From positions 15,896,501-15,960,500 of the forward strand of contig JANTQA010000012.1 of the NCBI GenBank assembly GCA_027625915.1: DNA of 64,000 bases, read 5' to 3'. Source of the DNA: Anaeramoeba flamelloides (Eukaryota; Metamonada; Anaeramoebidae). The notes below the pieces were generated by a model. The model did not search any database, had not been told where the DNA came from, and saw only the letters and a program-made list of their open reading frames with translations. The stretch's first letter is position 1. Every line of letters starts with the position of its first letter. A program made the position numbers and the translations under genes. This document shows positions 23,502 to 35,929 of the stretch, piece by piece.

Positions 23502-24016
23502 GGACTACATTTTTAGGTGTAAATAATGAAATATGTATAAAATCAATATTGAAATGTTTATGTAATCCAATTAATATTTGTCCAATGAGAATTTCTTTTA
23601 GAAAAAATGTGAAATTTTAACTATTTCAACAATTTTCACAATTTTTACCTTGTTAGATCTTTGAAAATTTTGATTTTAATATTTTAGAATTTTCATATCA
23701 TTTTCCGAACTCACACTATTTTCTTGTACTATCCTGTATATTTTTTAAATTTGCTTTTACAAGTTTGAAATGTTCTCAAATTTGAAATGCACTTGAAAAT
23801 TCCTAAAAGTCATTTTTTTACAATTATTTTTTTTGTACTTTTCAATTTTCCATTTCATTGAAAAAGAAAAAAAAAAAGTTTGTTTGAAAATGTAAAGATG
23901 ACAAAAACTGGTTTTTTTTTTTTTTTGTCCAATTTCTTCTGTGTGTAAATTTTTTGTGAGAAGTGAAAGTGAAATAACACAATTACTCATCTCCCTCAAG
24001 TGTGGGAACGTAGTCC
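23502..24016. mobile_element. 515-bp MITE flanked by TTAA, copy 1
   Basis: Begins GGACTACATTTTTAGGTG and ends CTTGAGTGTGGGAACGTAGTCC reversed as GGACTACGTTCCCACACTTG. TTAA lies outside both ends (23498-23501, 24017-24020). A second copy in the opposite orientation is at 57126-57613. The weak frames on either strand inside both copies are not protein-coding: homologous parts are shifted and interrupted by T/A runs. Ends and target site fit a piggyBac-type non-autonomous element. Confidence 0.8.
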
Positions 24017-24020
24017 TTAA

Positions 24021-26119
24021 TATTTAATTTTTTTTTAATTAATTGATATATTGAGACAAATTTAAAAAAGATATTCTCTAACTTTGAAATCTAAATTTTA
24101 ATCGTTCAACCTTTAAATTAGTGTAAAAATGCATATTTATCTTATAAATTGTTGGATTTTTTACTAATACAATTGATCATTTTGAATTGATGAGATGAAC
24201 GCTGAATAAATTTTTTTTAAACAACTAAATGGCATTTTGAGTGACATTTAATTAAGACCCAATGACTTCTGATGTCCATATATATCTTTGATGTACTTTG
24301 AATTGGAAGTATCAAATATCTTCATTTCAAAATTCACTCTTTAACAGATTAGAACGTTTTCATAAAACCATTATAATAAAATTACTAATATAAAACCCGA
24401 TACAAAATTTTTAATAATGTATTTTTCAGCTTTGGAGTCTTTAGATTGATTAATCAACATTGAAATTTTACCAAAATGCAAATTGTTGTTAAAATTGTCA
24501 AATTTGTTTATTAACATACAGATCATTTTCAATTGATAAGATAAACTTTTGTTACTTTTGTATTAATCAGAATTTCAGAAGCATTGTAAAATGGGGCACC
24601 AATATTGTTCTTCTTCAAAAGTAATATATTGTATTTTTAGAGATATCATATAAACTCTTTTTAAGCCAAAGGGGCATATTTTTCTTGAAGAAATAGAATA
24701 TATTCTATTGATGATTAATTCATTATTCTTCTCAAAATAAATTTTCAATTTTTAGATCAAAATCATTTTTTCTTGTTTTAGTAAATTTTTTTTTTTTTTT
24801 ACTTTTGAGCTTTTTTTTTTCTGCTTTTTAATGCTATTTCTTTTCTTTTTTTAAGGTAGAATTTGAAAAAATATTTTTGAAACACCAAATTAACATTAAT
24901 AAAATTGAGGTATTGTATTTTTTTTTTTGTAGAATAAATACACTTACCATTAAAAAATCTTATTGTCAAGAATTTTAATTTTCTAAGAAATTGAGAAATT
25001 TTACTTGATATTTTTCAATGAAAGTGTCAAAAAAATTTTTTTATAATTTTTTTATTTATAAATTTTATGGTTTGTTCATGATATTTCTTTGATGAAGATC
25101 GACTCTAACTCTGAAGTTTATTATTTCTCTTATACACATATACACACAATATTACGAAATTCGTTTATTTTTTAAACAATATATTCCTCTACGATAATTA
25201 TATGCTTTATTATCGATCAGAAGTAAATCAATAATTTTCCATATGAAAATATTTTGTAGTTCTTCCCTATTACAAAAAGGAAAAAAAAATATAATATATC
25301 AAGGTTCCTCCAAAAATAAAAATGAAAAAGAATATTAAATACAAAAATCAATAAAAATAGTTGTTTCTATTAGGTGTTGACTCAATTTTTATTTAAAACT
25401 TGAAATCTGAATATAATATTACAATTTAAAGGGGGAAATTTTGATTTTTATCATTTTTTATACAAGAAAAAATCTTGTGAGCTTACAGGAATAAGTATAA
25501 AAACCCATCATAACTACAAAAACCATAAAATTGCTTGGTATAAAATTTTCTAAGCAAAATGAATTGATTTTATTATCAAAGTCAAATTGGAATCATATGG
25601 ATCTAAAATCCTAAAAAAATGTTACATTTTACAAAGAAAAATCATCAATAATAATAATTTGTAAAAAATATCCTTACATGAGATATTATAGGCTGTTCGA
25701 GAATTTTTTGGTATAATTTATATGGTCTAAGATGCCAAAAACAAAGTTTTGTTGTATCAAATAAAAAACATTTGAAATAATAATAATTTGAAATTCAAAT
25801 ATTTTACCAAATTAAGCATTTGATCAGGAAAAATCTTTCGGTAAAATAACTTTGAAAAAAAATGTAAACAAACAATAGACTTAAGGGGGTAGCTACACAA
25901 TAAGACTTGATAAAATTTTGAGAGAGATGAGAAAAGAGTATTTTATTTTCGTGGGGTATGAAACAAGATTCCCTAAAAAAGATTTTAAAAAATTATTTGA
26001 TATTATTTTTAGTAATGATAAACCATAAAAAAAATGAGAAAAGAATTGATAATTTTGGTTCAAATTTTATTTTTTTTTTTATTTAGAGGTTTAGGTTTTT
26101 TTTTTGGGAGAAGATATTT
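24021..26119. other. AT-rich spacer
   Basis: No gene or RNA gene seen. Contains the dispersed repeat near 24727-24800 shared with 20165-20245 and long T runs near 24788 and 24810. Confidence 0.45.
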
Positions 26120-26356
26120 TTAGATTCTTAGAATAGAACTTTTAGCTTTTCTGTGGTTTGTAAAATTTAATAAAATATAATCATATTCACTTCTCCAATC
26201 CAACCAACTCCAAGTGTTTAAAACCCCAACCAGATATTTTTTGGGATAATTAATTGTTTTTAGAATCCTTCTAGTTATTAAAGTCCGATTCTTATTTCCT
26301 TTTGTGATTCTCCCAATTGTGTTGGTTTTTTTTTTTTTTTTTTCATTTTTAAACAA
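26120..26356 (-). CDS. Possible small ORF or exon
   Basis: A 78-codon frame whose second half is unusually complex for this spacer (RRILKTINYPKKYLVGVL, NTWSWLDWRSEYDYILLNF) and ends in a stop. The start MFKNEKKKKKTN comes from a poly-A run and is doubtful; an exon beginning at an AG within the Asn/Lys part is equally possible. No family recognised and no neighbouring exon found. Confidence 0.25.
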   Translation of the reverse strand: MFKNEKKKKKTNTIGRITKGNKNRTLITRRILKTINYPKKYLVGVLNTWSWLDWRSEYDYILLNFTNHRKAKSSILRI

Positions 26357-27201
26357 AATCCATTTATTCCAAATTTCACTTATAAAAAAAAATCTTTCTT
26401 ATTGCTTTTTGTTGTCATGATTAAAAAAATCCAAAAATGATGAAAAAAGAACAAATGAAAAAATTAAATGCCACAATAGAATTTTGATAGAAGGATAAAA
26501 GATAAGTTATTCGACATTCCAAACACTATTTTAACAAAATTCAACTCAACTTTCTATTGTGGCAATTTCTTTGAGGCTTTTGAAAAAAAAATTTAAAAAT
26601 CTAATGAATGAAGTAATTTCAATAATAAAAATCAATGAGGTATAACCAAAGTAAAAAAAGTTATTTTCTGTTCCTCTTCCAAATTGCAAAAAAATGAAAA
26701 ATTTTCCTTTACTGTAGTTACTCCCTTAAAATCAAAAAAAAAAAGTTTGAAAAATTAAATAATAAATTTTTAAAATAATTCAACTTTGGTAAACCCTCAG
26801 TCCAAATTTCAAAAATTCTTCACAAAGTCTCTTTTTTTTTCGATCCAAATGTGATATAATCATTTATAAGAATTAAACATCACTACACTCTATCCCCTTT
26901 GTCATCATTTTTATTAAATAAATAATCAGTATGATACAACACTACCTCACTTAGAAAAAAATGATTTTTTGTGTTTTACTTTATTTTCTTCGAAATGTTT
27001 TATTTTACTTTTTTATATAACTTCTTCAACCTTTTTAAATCAATTTTTATGACTCTTATTATCTCATTTCAAAAGAAATAATCTATGGGACTTTTGGAGT
27101 TTTGAAAAATAAGAAGACCAATCCACCCTTACATTAAATTTAAATAATCAGAAAAAAAAAAGTAAAATGTTTTTCATTTTTTACATTTTCTCTTTTTAAC
27201 A

Positions 27202-30200
27202 ATGACAAATTATTTAGCATTCGATCAAAAAACCAAAAATTTAATTCACTCAAGAATTACCTTTGTTGCTAAGCAACTTGGCTTCCAAAAAGAAGACGTT
27301 TTAAAGCATTTCGGCCATCTTAACAAGGATAAATTAAAGATTTCGGAGCCTACACATTTAGAGAGATTTATTGATCATACAAATCTACACTCACACGCAA
27401 CAAGCAAAGACATTAAACACTTGTGTGGTGAAGCTATTGACTTTAATGTACAAATATCATATCTTTTTTTTCTTTTTTCTTGTTTCTTTTCTTTTTTTTT
27501 TTGGAGAAAGACTTTTTAAAAAAGTGGAAGAAAAAAGTTCACGGTTGTTCATCGAAAGCAATTTTCAAACACGAACAGAACTATTTTTCAGGTCTTTTTT
27601 AAAATCTATTTTCTCACGCTTTTTTACAAACAACTTTCTTGAAAAAAATCAAAAAAAAAATAACAAAAACTTAAACCATTCCAAATCAAAATTTCAATTT
27701 TTCGTTTACCCATTTCTGTTTAACGATTTAACGATCAAATATTCAATAAAATAAAAAAAAAAAAAAAAAAAAAAAAATAAAAAAACACTTTTTGTTTTTG
27801 TTACAATAATTAAAGTTTTATTCTGTCTGTGTGAATTCATCTCGTGTACCTGAAGCAGTTGACAACCTTCGAGGTACAGACGTCAAAATTGCAAGTGTTG
27901 TTGGTTTCTTTCTTGGCGCTACAAGCACTTCAGCAAAGGTCAATGAAACAGAATTTGCAATAAACTCTGGAGCCACAGAGATCGACATGGTTATTAATGT
28001 TGGGAAATTAAAAGACTTGGATTACAAATATGTGTTAAACGATATCAAGTCAATTGTTGATTGTGGCGCCTCTGTAAAGGTCATTCTTGAAACAGCTTTG
28101 CTCGATGAAATTGAAATTATCGATGCATCTATCCTTAGTGTGCTTGCAGATGCTCATTTTGTCAAAACTTCAACTGGATTTAGTACAGGCGGTGCAAAAA
28201 GTGAAGACATTCGTTTAATGAAACTTGTTGTTGGTGAAGAGGTAAAACAATTTCTCATCATTTTAATTTTTGTTTTTGTTTTTTAAAATTTTTTTTTTTT
28301 TTCTCTTTTTGATTTTACTTTTTCTCTTTTTGAAAACAACATCCAAGCGTAAATTTTTAATTTTTTATCAAAGAGTTAGGAAGAGAAGAAACAAAGACAA
28401 AACCAATCAATTTGAAAACTTTCCCAAAAAAGGGAGCCTGACAACTGAAATAGTACAGTTTGGTGAAGAATTATTAAATTTTTTTATTTTTCACTCTTTG
28501 AAAATGGCCTCTCCCTTCGCTTGATCGTTTTTGAATATTTTTTTTTGCTTTTGATATAAAATTCAATATTTTTAAAAACTAAAAAAGTGTTAATTGCTTT
28601 ATAATTTGGTCTTACGGGATTAGATTCTATCACAAAATTTGATACATTCAAATATGTTGTTATAATTTAAGGTATAACACATGAGTAGAATTATCTTGAA
28701 AATACCGAGAAAAAAATCTATTTTAAATTATGAAAACAACCAATCAAAGGTATTAGCATTTACGATAAAGGCGTCGTAAATTAAAAGTATATTGTTGTTG
28801 AAAGTAAATCGCATTAGTTCTCTATGGTTTAAATTACTCTAAAAATTCGATTTTTTTTTTTTCCATTCACGAGTGACTACTAACAGTACACCTGTTTACT
28901 GTGAGTTTTTTTTTTAATTTCTATTTCTGAGAAAAACCATTGATTTCCCTAAACCCTTTTGAATTCTGGAAAACCCTCGTTAGTTTTTTTTTAATATTTG
29001 TTTTGATTCGAAAATCAATAGATTTCCAAAATATAACAAAAATTAAAAAAAAACGCCATTAGCTTTTCCAGAATTTAAAAGAATTGAGTAAAACCAAAGA
29101 TTTTTCTCAATTCTTTTGAATTTTGGAAAAGCGCCGTGAGGTTTTCTTGAATTTTCTGTTTATTTGTGAAGTGTTCTAGGTTTTTTTTACTTTAGAAATA
29201 AGCAGAAAATTTATTAAAATTTTCGGTTTATTTCTAAAGTAAAAAAAACCTAACGAAAAACCAATAGATTTTTTAAATAAAACAGAAACCCCCAAGAAAA
29301 GCGCCTTTAGGTTTTTTTTAATTTCAGAAATAAAAAAAAAACTAGACATTTGACGGCACTTTACAGCACTCCCGTTAGACTATCTTTTTGAGAAATTAAA
29401 AGAAAATTTCAAAAATTTTCATTTTATTTCAAAAATTAAAAAAAAAACACCATTAGGCTTTCTTGGGTTTTCTTTGATTACAAAATTCTATTGATTTTTA
29501 GAATAAGGCAGAAAGCCTCAAGAAAATTGCCTTTAGCTTTTCCAGGATTCAAAAGAATATTTTGTAAACAAAGAGTTTACTCAATTCTTTCGAAATTATG
29601 GAAAAGTTTCATTAGGTTTTTTTTAATTTCTCAAATAAAAAAAAAAATTTTGAAATTTTCTTTGTATTTCTCAAATTAAAAAAAGCCTAACAGCGCTTTT
29701 CTCATGATTTTCTGTATTTGATTCAAAAAATCTATTGTTTTTCGTTAGGTTTTTTTTACTTTAGAAATAAACCGAAAATTTTAATAAATTTTCTGTTTAT
29801 TTCTAAAGTAAAAAAAACCTAGAACACTTCACAAATAAATAGAAAACTCAAAAAAACTTAACGAAAATCTATTGATTTTCCATTTAAATAGAAAACTCAA
29901 AAAAACCTAATGATAAACACGAGGAATAAACAGAAATATCGCTATTATCTTTTCCCAAATTTAAAAGAAAAGAGTAAAATATATGATTTTCCTTGATTAT
30001 TTTGAATTCTGGAAAAGCGTATTTAGGGTTTCTCAATTTTTCTATTTATTTGTGAAGTGTTCTAGGTTTTTTTTACTTTAGAAATAAACAGAAAATTTAT
30101 TAAAATTTTCGGTTTATTTCTAAAGTAAAAAAAACCTAACGAAAATCAATAGATTTTACAAATGAACAGAAAACCTCAAGAAAACCTAGGTACTCTACAG

Positions 30201-31170
30201 CACTCTACGACACTCTACCGTACCCACTCTGATTACTAATGGTAAATTAGTAAATTAGATGATAAATAAAAAAAATATTTTGGAATCGAGCAAGTTCCAA
30301 ATTTTTATTGGTTAAAAAAACAAAAAGAAAAATTAAAAAAAAAAAAAAAAAAAAAAATGTTTTTCAAAGGCAGTTGGTAAAAAATTAAAAAAAAAAAACA
30401 ACAACCCATTTTTATCAAGAACACTAAAAAAAACAGTCACTGTCCTTTTATTTAAAATTTTATCATTTAATTATTTCTAAGAAATCTTGAATGCTCCGTT
30501 GAGGGGTAGTTTCTTAGTAGCTGTCATTTTTTTCTTTTTGATCCAATCTTTTTTGATCGTTCCATTTTTTGTTTTTGTCTTTTCTTTTTATTTTCAAGTT
30601 ACCCATACCGACTAGTTTCTATCCTTCCAGTATTAGTAGATAACCCCTTGATTTTTCTCCTTAGTAACTCTTCTTCCCAATAAAAAGGAAATCCAACAAG
30701 GGAAAAAATAGAAAAAAATCAAATTTCACCTGCCTTAATTGAATTGAATTAAAATGAATTGAATTAAAATGAATTGAATTAAAATGAATTGATTCTTTTA
30801 AAATTTCAGTAACTAATAAATAATCCAATCTTTATTTAAACATTCTGTTTATACAAAAAAAATTATATTCCTAAAGAGAGAAGTCAAAGCTTCTGGAGGA
30901 ATCAGAGATTTTAATTCTGCTGCTGAAATGATCAAAAATGGTGCAACAAGAATTGGTGCAAGTAAAGGAGTTCAAATTGTCGATCAAGAAAGAAATCCTG
31001 AATTAAGAAAGCCTAAAATTGTAGAAAAAAAGCCCAAGGAGCAAAAAAAAACAGAAACAAAACAAGAAACAAAAGATGAGTATGATATGAAGGATATTTT
31101 ATACATGCTTGGTTTTGGCGCAACTGGTGGTTTTATTGCAGGTCATATTTTAACAAAATGGAAAAAATAA
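27202..31170 (+). CDS. deoC: Deoxyribose-phosphate aldolase with C-terminal membrane anchor, three exons
   Basis: Catalyses reversible cleavage of 2-deoxyribose 5-phosphate to glyceraldehyde 3-phosphate and acetaldehyde in deoxynucleoside breakdown. Exons 27202-27447, 27816-28241 and 30877-31170 join in phase 0 at GT..AG borders to give 321 residues. Family blocks in order: [49 protein letters not shown] with Asp139, [14 protein letters not shown] with Schiff-base Lys199, [10 protein letters not shown] with proton-relay Lys228, and [15 protein letters not shown]. The catalytic triad is intact. The protein then continues past the normal end with a Lys/Glu linker (about 265-294) and a hydrophobic segment [17 protein letters not shown] before a KWKK end. 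That looks like a tail anchor, rare for this normally cytosolic enzyme. Intron 2 (2,635 bp) carries palindrome cluster 3. Confidence 0.92.
28900..30226. repeat. Palindromic-module cluster 3 (in aldolase intron 2)
   Basis: The largest cluster, about 1.3 kb of successive palindromes. Three copies of one 74-bp module, AGGTTTTTTTTACTTTAGAA...TTCTAAAGTAAAAAAAACCT, lie at 29178-29251, 29747-29820 and 30064-30137. CCAGAATTTAAAAGAATT type modules lie at 29061-29132, 29537-29605 and about 29945-30016. A third type, with CTTGAGGTTTTCTGTTTATT and TCTATTGATTTT words, lies between them. Linkers end the array with GTACTCTACAGCACTCTACG. Lies wholly inside the intron, so it is transcribed with the aldolase pre-mRNA. 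Confidence 0.88.
30746..30790. repeat. Three tandem copies of a 15-bp unit
   Basis: GAATTAAAATGAATT is repeated three times without change, about 85 bp before the acceptor of the last aldolase exon. Confidence 0.9.
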
Positions 31171-31853
31171 TTCAGAATATTAATGTTTTTTAGTCAAGAA
31201 TTTTTTCTTTTCAATTGGTTCATACTCAATAAGAAAACAAAAAAAAAAGCAAATAAATCTATCAGTTTAAAATAAATTTGATTTAGCTTCAGAATTAAAT
31301 TTGATTTTAGAAAATTAACAATAAAATTTATTCAAAAAAAAAAACAAAAAAAAAAAAACAGTGAATTTATAATATATTCTATTTTTAAAACAAAAAATTA
31401 TTTTAAAGTGTCCTAATCATATTAAAATTATATTTTAAATAGTTTATTTAATAATTAATAAATGAGAATTTTTAAAAACAAACAATTATTAATTTTTTTT
31501 TATTTTTTTTTTTGAGTAAAATTGTAAATTATTTTTAAAAAATAATTTTCCAAATATTGTTTATTTCTTGAGTTTCAAAAAAAATTATCTTATCAAAATG
31601 TATAATATTAAATATCTCAAAATTTGATAGCTTAAATTAAAACTTTAATTTTTTATTGTAAAGATCTCTTTATGGTTGAGTTCTTTATTTCTTTTTCATT
31701 CAGTATTATTACACTAGTTTTAACTATGTTGAATGACTGAAAACACTGGAAATTTTGAGAAATGTGAGGTATTGATTTTGTGTATAAAATTGTAATTTTA
31801 TAACATTGCTTGAGTAATTAAATGAACTCTAAAAACCAATAAAATCGAATTTA

Positions 31854-32158
31854 CAGTCCTGTGCCATTTTAAGGCACATGAAAAATCAACTTATAAGGTA
31901 CAAAATTTTGTTCACTTTAAGGTACAAATTTTTGATTTAAGGCACTTTCCCAATTTCAATATATAATTTCACCGAATAATTACAGAGTTAGTTTGAGTGT
32001 TTTCTTCAATATATATATAGAATATTACATATGAGTAATCTTGAAAATTACACAGAAAAATTCTGCCTTATTTTGACCACTTTGATTTTGTGCCTTAATG
32101 GGATTTTTTTGTGCCTTATTTCTTGATTTTTTCTGTGTCTTAAAAAGGCACAGGACTG
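31854..32158. mobile_element. 305-bp MITE with CAGTCCTGTGCC ends, TA-flanked
   Basis: Terminal inverted repeats CAGTCCTGTGCC...GGCACAGGACTG with TA directly outside (31852-31853, 32159-32160). Inverted AAGGCAC/GTGCCTTA words recur through about 110 bp at each end. CAGT termini with TA target sites indicate a Tc1/mariner-type non-autonomous element. Related subterminal words occur in the nested elements at 63305-63695. No coding capacity. Confidence 0.8.
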
Positions 32159-32578
32159 TAAAACTTGGTCGATTCTTTGTAATTTTACATGTTTCACAAA
32201 GATATTGTAATTTATACTCCAAGAATTAACTTTAATCTCAATTAATCTTATAATTAAAGTTGGTTTGGAATTGATTATTATTAATAAGGATGCCACCAGA
32301 GTTAAAATTTCTGGAAAAAATCGATTATAAATATTATTGTATAATAATTTATTACGTTTTTTACTAATTATCTCATTGAAAAGTTTCATTTTGAAAATTT
32401 TTTTTTTATTATTCCTTTTATAATCTAAAGATAGAACCCCGAATAATGGTATTCCAACTGTTTAATAATCCTTATTTATAACCTAAAAAAGGAAATCACC
32501 TTTTTTTCATTTTTTTTCATTTCACTAATTATTAGTATAAAAACAAAATAATGATTAATTTCGTTTTCTTCTTATAAA

Positions 32579-32610
<32 letters not shown>

Positions 32611-32611
32611 C

Positions 32612-33195
32612 AAGCTATTTCCAAGAATGTGGGGCAAATTTATTTTAAAATATATTTATGTAACCCATTCTTCAAAATAGAATTAAAATATATAAAATCA
32701 TTAACCACCATTTATAGATTCTTGATAATAATTCAATTTGTTTCTTAGTATTGTATTCCAGAAATAAAATATATTAAAATTTCTGATCTCGATTTTGTCG
32801 GATATTTTTTTATGGTGAAAATTGGTGTTGTATTATTTTCTTTTTGATCGAAAAAAATATTTTCATAACATGTATAATTTCAACAAAATTTAAAATATAA
32901 TTAAAAACATATAACTGTGTTTTGTGTTTAGATAATCATTTGTTCCCATTCCATATTTCGGGTTTTTTATTGAAATTGGTCGTAAATTGCTTTAACCAAA
33001 AAAAGTGCTATTTTTTTTTTTCATTTTTTGGGAATATTTCAACTAATATGCTTTGAATTATATACATAAGTGGTTGATTCAATCGGTATAAATATTAAAC
33101 TTAATTTTGTGTAGTTGATTCATGATTACCTCCACTAAAAAGATTATTTTTTATGACATGTAAAAAAAAATTCCCCACTTTTTTGGAAATACCTT
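32612..33195. mobile_element. 584-bp element, copy 1
   Basis: Begins AAGCTATTTCCAAGAATGTG and ends, read on the other strand, AAGGTATTTCCAAAAAAGTG, so short imperfect terminal inverted repeats are present. The whole length matches 49016-49600 in the opposite orientation (shared blocks GATTCTTGATAATAATTCAA, GTATTGTATT, GATATTTTTT, TTTTTGATCGAAAAAAATAT). Both copies are embedded in TA microsatellites, which probably reflects a TA target preference. No coding frame. Confidence 0.8.
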
Positions 33196-33461
33196 ATATA
33201 TATATATATATATATTTCCGAGTTGTGAAAATTATATACCAAAAATAAAATTGGGGTTAATTTGCAATTGTTTTTTAAATAGATGAATTGTTTGGAAAGT
33301 AAGCTATATTATTTCAGAAAGTTAAATTAATTTTCAATTATTTCTGATGACAGTTTCTATCTTAGATGCTCTTTGAAATTGGAGAATCAATTTTATTTAC
33401 TTCAAAATCCCCCCTTTCGCAGATTAGAGGTGTTTTATCTAACTCCTAACAATAAAAATCA

Positions 33462-33506
<45 letters not shown>

Positions 33507-35925
33507 TCTATGACAAATTTAAGACTGTTATTTTTCAACTTTGAAGTACATAAAAAGATGTCTAAATCTTTAAATTTGTCTTTTAAAAATATATTTTTTT
33601 CAAAAATACTTGAGTTTTTTACAATTACAATTGATACTCAACAATTGTGAGATCAACTTTTTTTTACTATTCTACAAATCAATTTTTTAAAGACTTTTGA
33701 ACAATGATACATTAATATTAACCACTTATAATACCAATAGACTTTTATTTTTGGTTCTTGGTAGTAGATATGGATCTCTTAATTGAATCGCTTATAATGA
33801 AAAGAATATTCCAAAAAAAAGAGGGGATGTTTTTTTAAAAGTTGATTAAGACTAATTTTTGAAGTTGTTGTTTCTGTAAACAATTCAAAAACTAAAATTT
33901 CAAATTCTTAACATGGTTAAAATGGTTAAAAGTATTATAATGATAGAATTTAAATGAGTTTAGATTTAATTTTGATTTTTATAAAATATGAATTTTTTTT
34001 ATCTTGTAGTTTTTTCATTTCTTTTGTTAATTCGGTAAACAACTTGTATTGTTCAATCAAAAAATATTTTCGAATCATTGGTATTATGTTAAAGTTGGGT
34101 TTTTTAAAAATAAATTGTTTAAACAAAATGAGTTGATGGTATCTAATCTCAGATAGATCAATAATTGTAAATAAAATTAAATCCTTAGCCAAAACATTTT
34201 TTGAAAGTAAAAACTTCCAATATTTTGAAGACACCCTTGGTTTATTAGTAATTAGTAATTATTTATTTATTATGTTTTGTGGGTATTGTAATTTATAAAA
34301 AAGTGTTAACATTCCAATTAGTGAATGGTTCGAATTGGTATTTCTTCGAGAATTGATTAAATCAGATTTTTTTTTTTCAAAAATTAAATTTTGGTATTAG
34401 AAAAGTTTTGAATTTGAGAGTCTTACACCACAGGATCATGGAAAAAAATTTTTTCAAAAAAAAATTAAAAACATTTGCTAATTAAAAACTTTATTATAAC
34501 TTTACTTATAATGAATACTGTAGATTTATAAAAGATTATGGATCAAAAATTATTTTTCAAGATATTTTATAATTAAAGTTAGAAAATCCAATTTTCCAGA
34601 TTCTTTTAATATAATTTTTCAATTTATTATTACAAAATTTTGCAACTTTTTTTCACAGTTAAGTGGTTATAATCATATGTCTTTCGCTACAATTTCGGTA
34701 TTGTTTATTTTTTCTAATTTCCTGTAATTAACCCCAAAAATAATATTCGCTCTTATGTTATTATTAAAAATTGAATGGGAATTGTTGATCAATAAACAAA
34801 TAAAGAAAAAAATTAACAGAGAGAAAAAACTGAAACATTTTTTGATTATTTTGGAAACATAATTAAAAATCTATTAATTTGGAATTGAATGAAGAGTTAC
34901 TTATTGGTATTTGAATTTAACATGGTTAAAAATGTTTAGATACTCGGCTTTTTGATCATTAGAGATTGATACAAAATAGATTTGTATGAAAAACTTAATG
35001 TCTTGAAATACTAGAATTGTTCGAAAAATACGAAGGTATTTTATTTTTTTTTTTTAAAATAATTTTTTTGGAAAACAACCGTTTTAATTTCGAATTCTAA
35101 AGCAAAAAACCTAATTTAGGTAAGAGTAAGACTGGAAAATGGTGTTTAATTGCTTTTTTTAAAATGAAATTTTTTATTCAAAAATTAAATCCATAATAGA
35201 CATGGGGGATTTGGTACTTATTTTTATTTAATGAGATTTACTTTTTGAGATTATTTATTACAAAATGGATTTTAAAAATTACAAATAAACATCAGGAATA
35301 AAACTGTTTGTAGCTTGAATGTTTGGTAGTAATTATATTTTATCTTTTTTTGGATGAAGAAAAGAACGAAAAAGAGCAATTTATTTTCTCAACACATAGA
35401 AAGAATAGTTTAATTTCAATTTTGGTTTTAAAATTATTTTGTTTAGGTTGAGTGTTTTCCCCTCGGTACAAAAAAACAGGAGTTGTATTTTTTTTAGAAA
35501 AAAAATTTAAATTCTTCAAAAAAAATAAAATGGTTTTCGTTAATTATTCGAATTTTGGTAGAAAGTCCAACAAACCCAAACCCTTATCAACAGATCTTGA
35601 AATTATTTTGATTTTAGTAACTCCAAAATATAAAAACGTTGAAAATATTTTTATTTTTTTTCGATTTTAAGTAAAAGATTATGGGGGTTTGTCGAACCCA
35701 AATAGTGAATTGGGGGTTGATTTTAACAATATTCTAATCAAATTTAGTTGTCTATATTCATTAAAACAAATTCTTTAAAAAAAAACATTATCCCCGTATA
35801 TTAAGACATATATTTCAAAATCATTTTAAATTTAATAAACATTTTTCAGAAGGGCAATCAATTATTGTTACAATTAAAGAATTATTTGTTAATTTAAATC
35901 GGAAAAAATCTTTTTTTTTTTGATT
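33196..35925. other. AT-rich spacer with TA microsatellites and weak coding-like frames
   Basis: A (TA)n tract lies at 33463-33505. A minus-strand frame at 33950-34234 (contains LIEQYKLFTELTKEMKKLQD) and a plus-strand frame from ATG 35530 to 35670 (contains MVFVNYSNFGRKSNKPKPLS) have protein-like composition but no family match and, in the first case, no ATG. They may be gene relics. Confidence 0.35.
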
Positions 35926-35929
35926 TTTC

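Noticed and set aside
27371-27754. Phe/Lys-rich plus-strand frame after aldolase exon 1
   Set aside because: It reads through intron 1; splicing to 27816 restores the conserved SVCVN block.
28900-30226. CRISPR array or CRISPR-like repeat
   Set aside because: Palindromic modules vary in type and touch each other; there are no constant repeats with unique equal-length spacers, and the host is a eukaryote.
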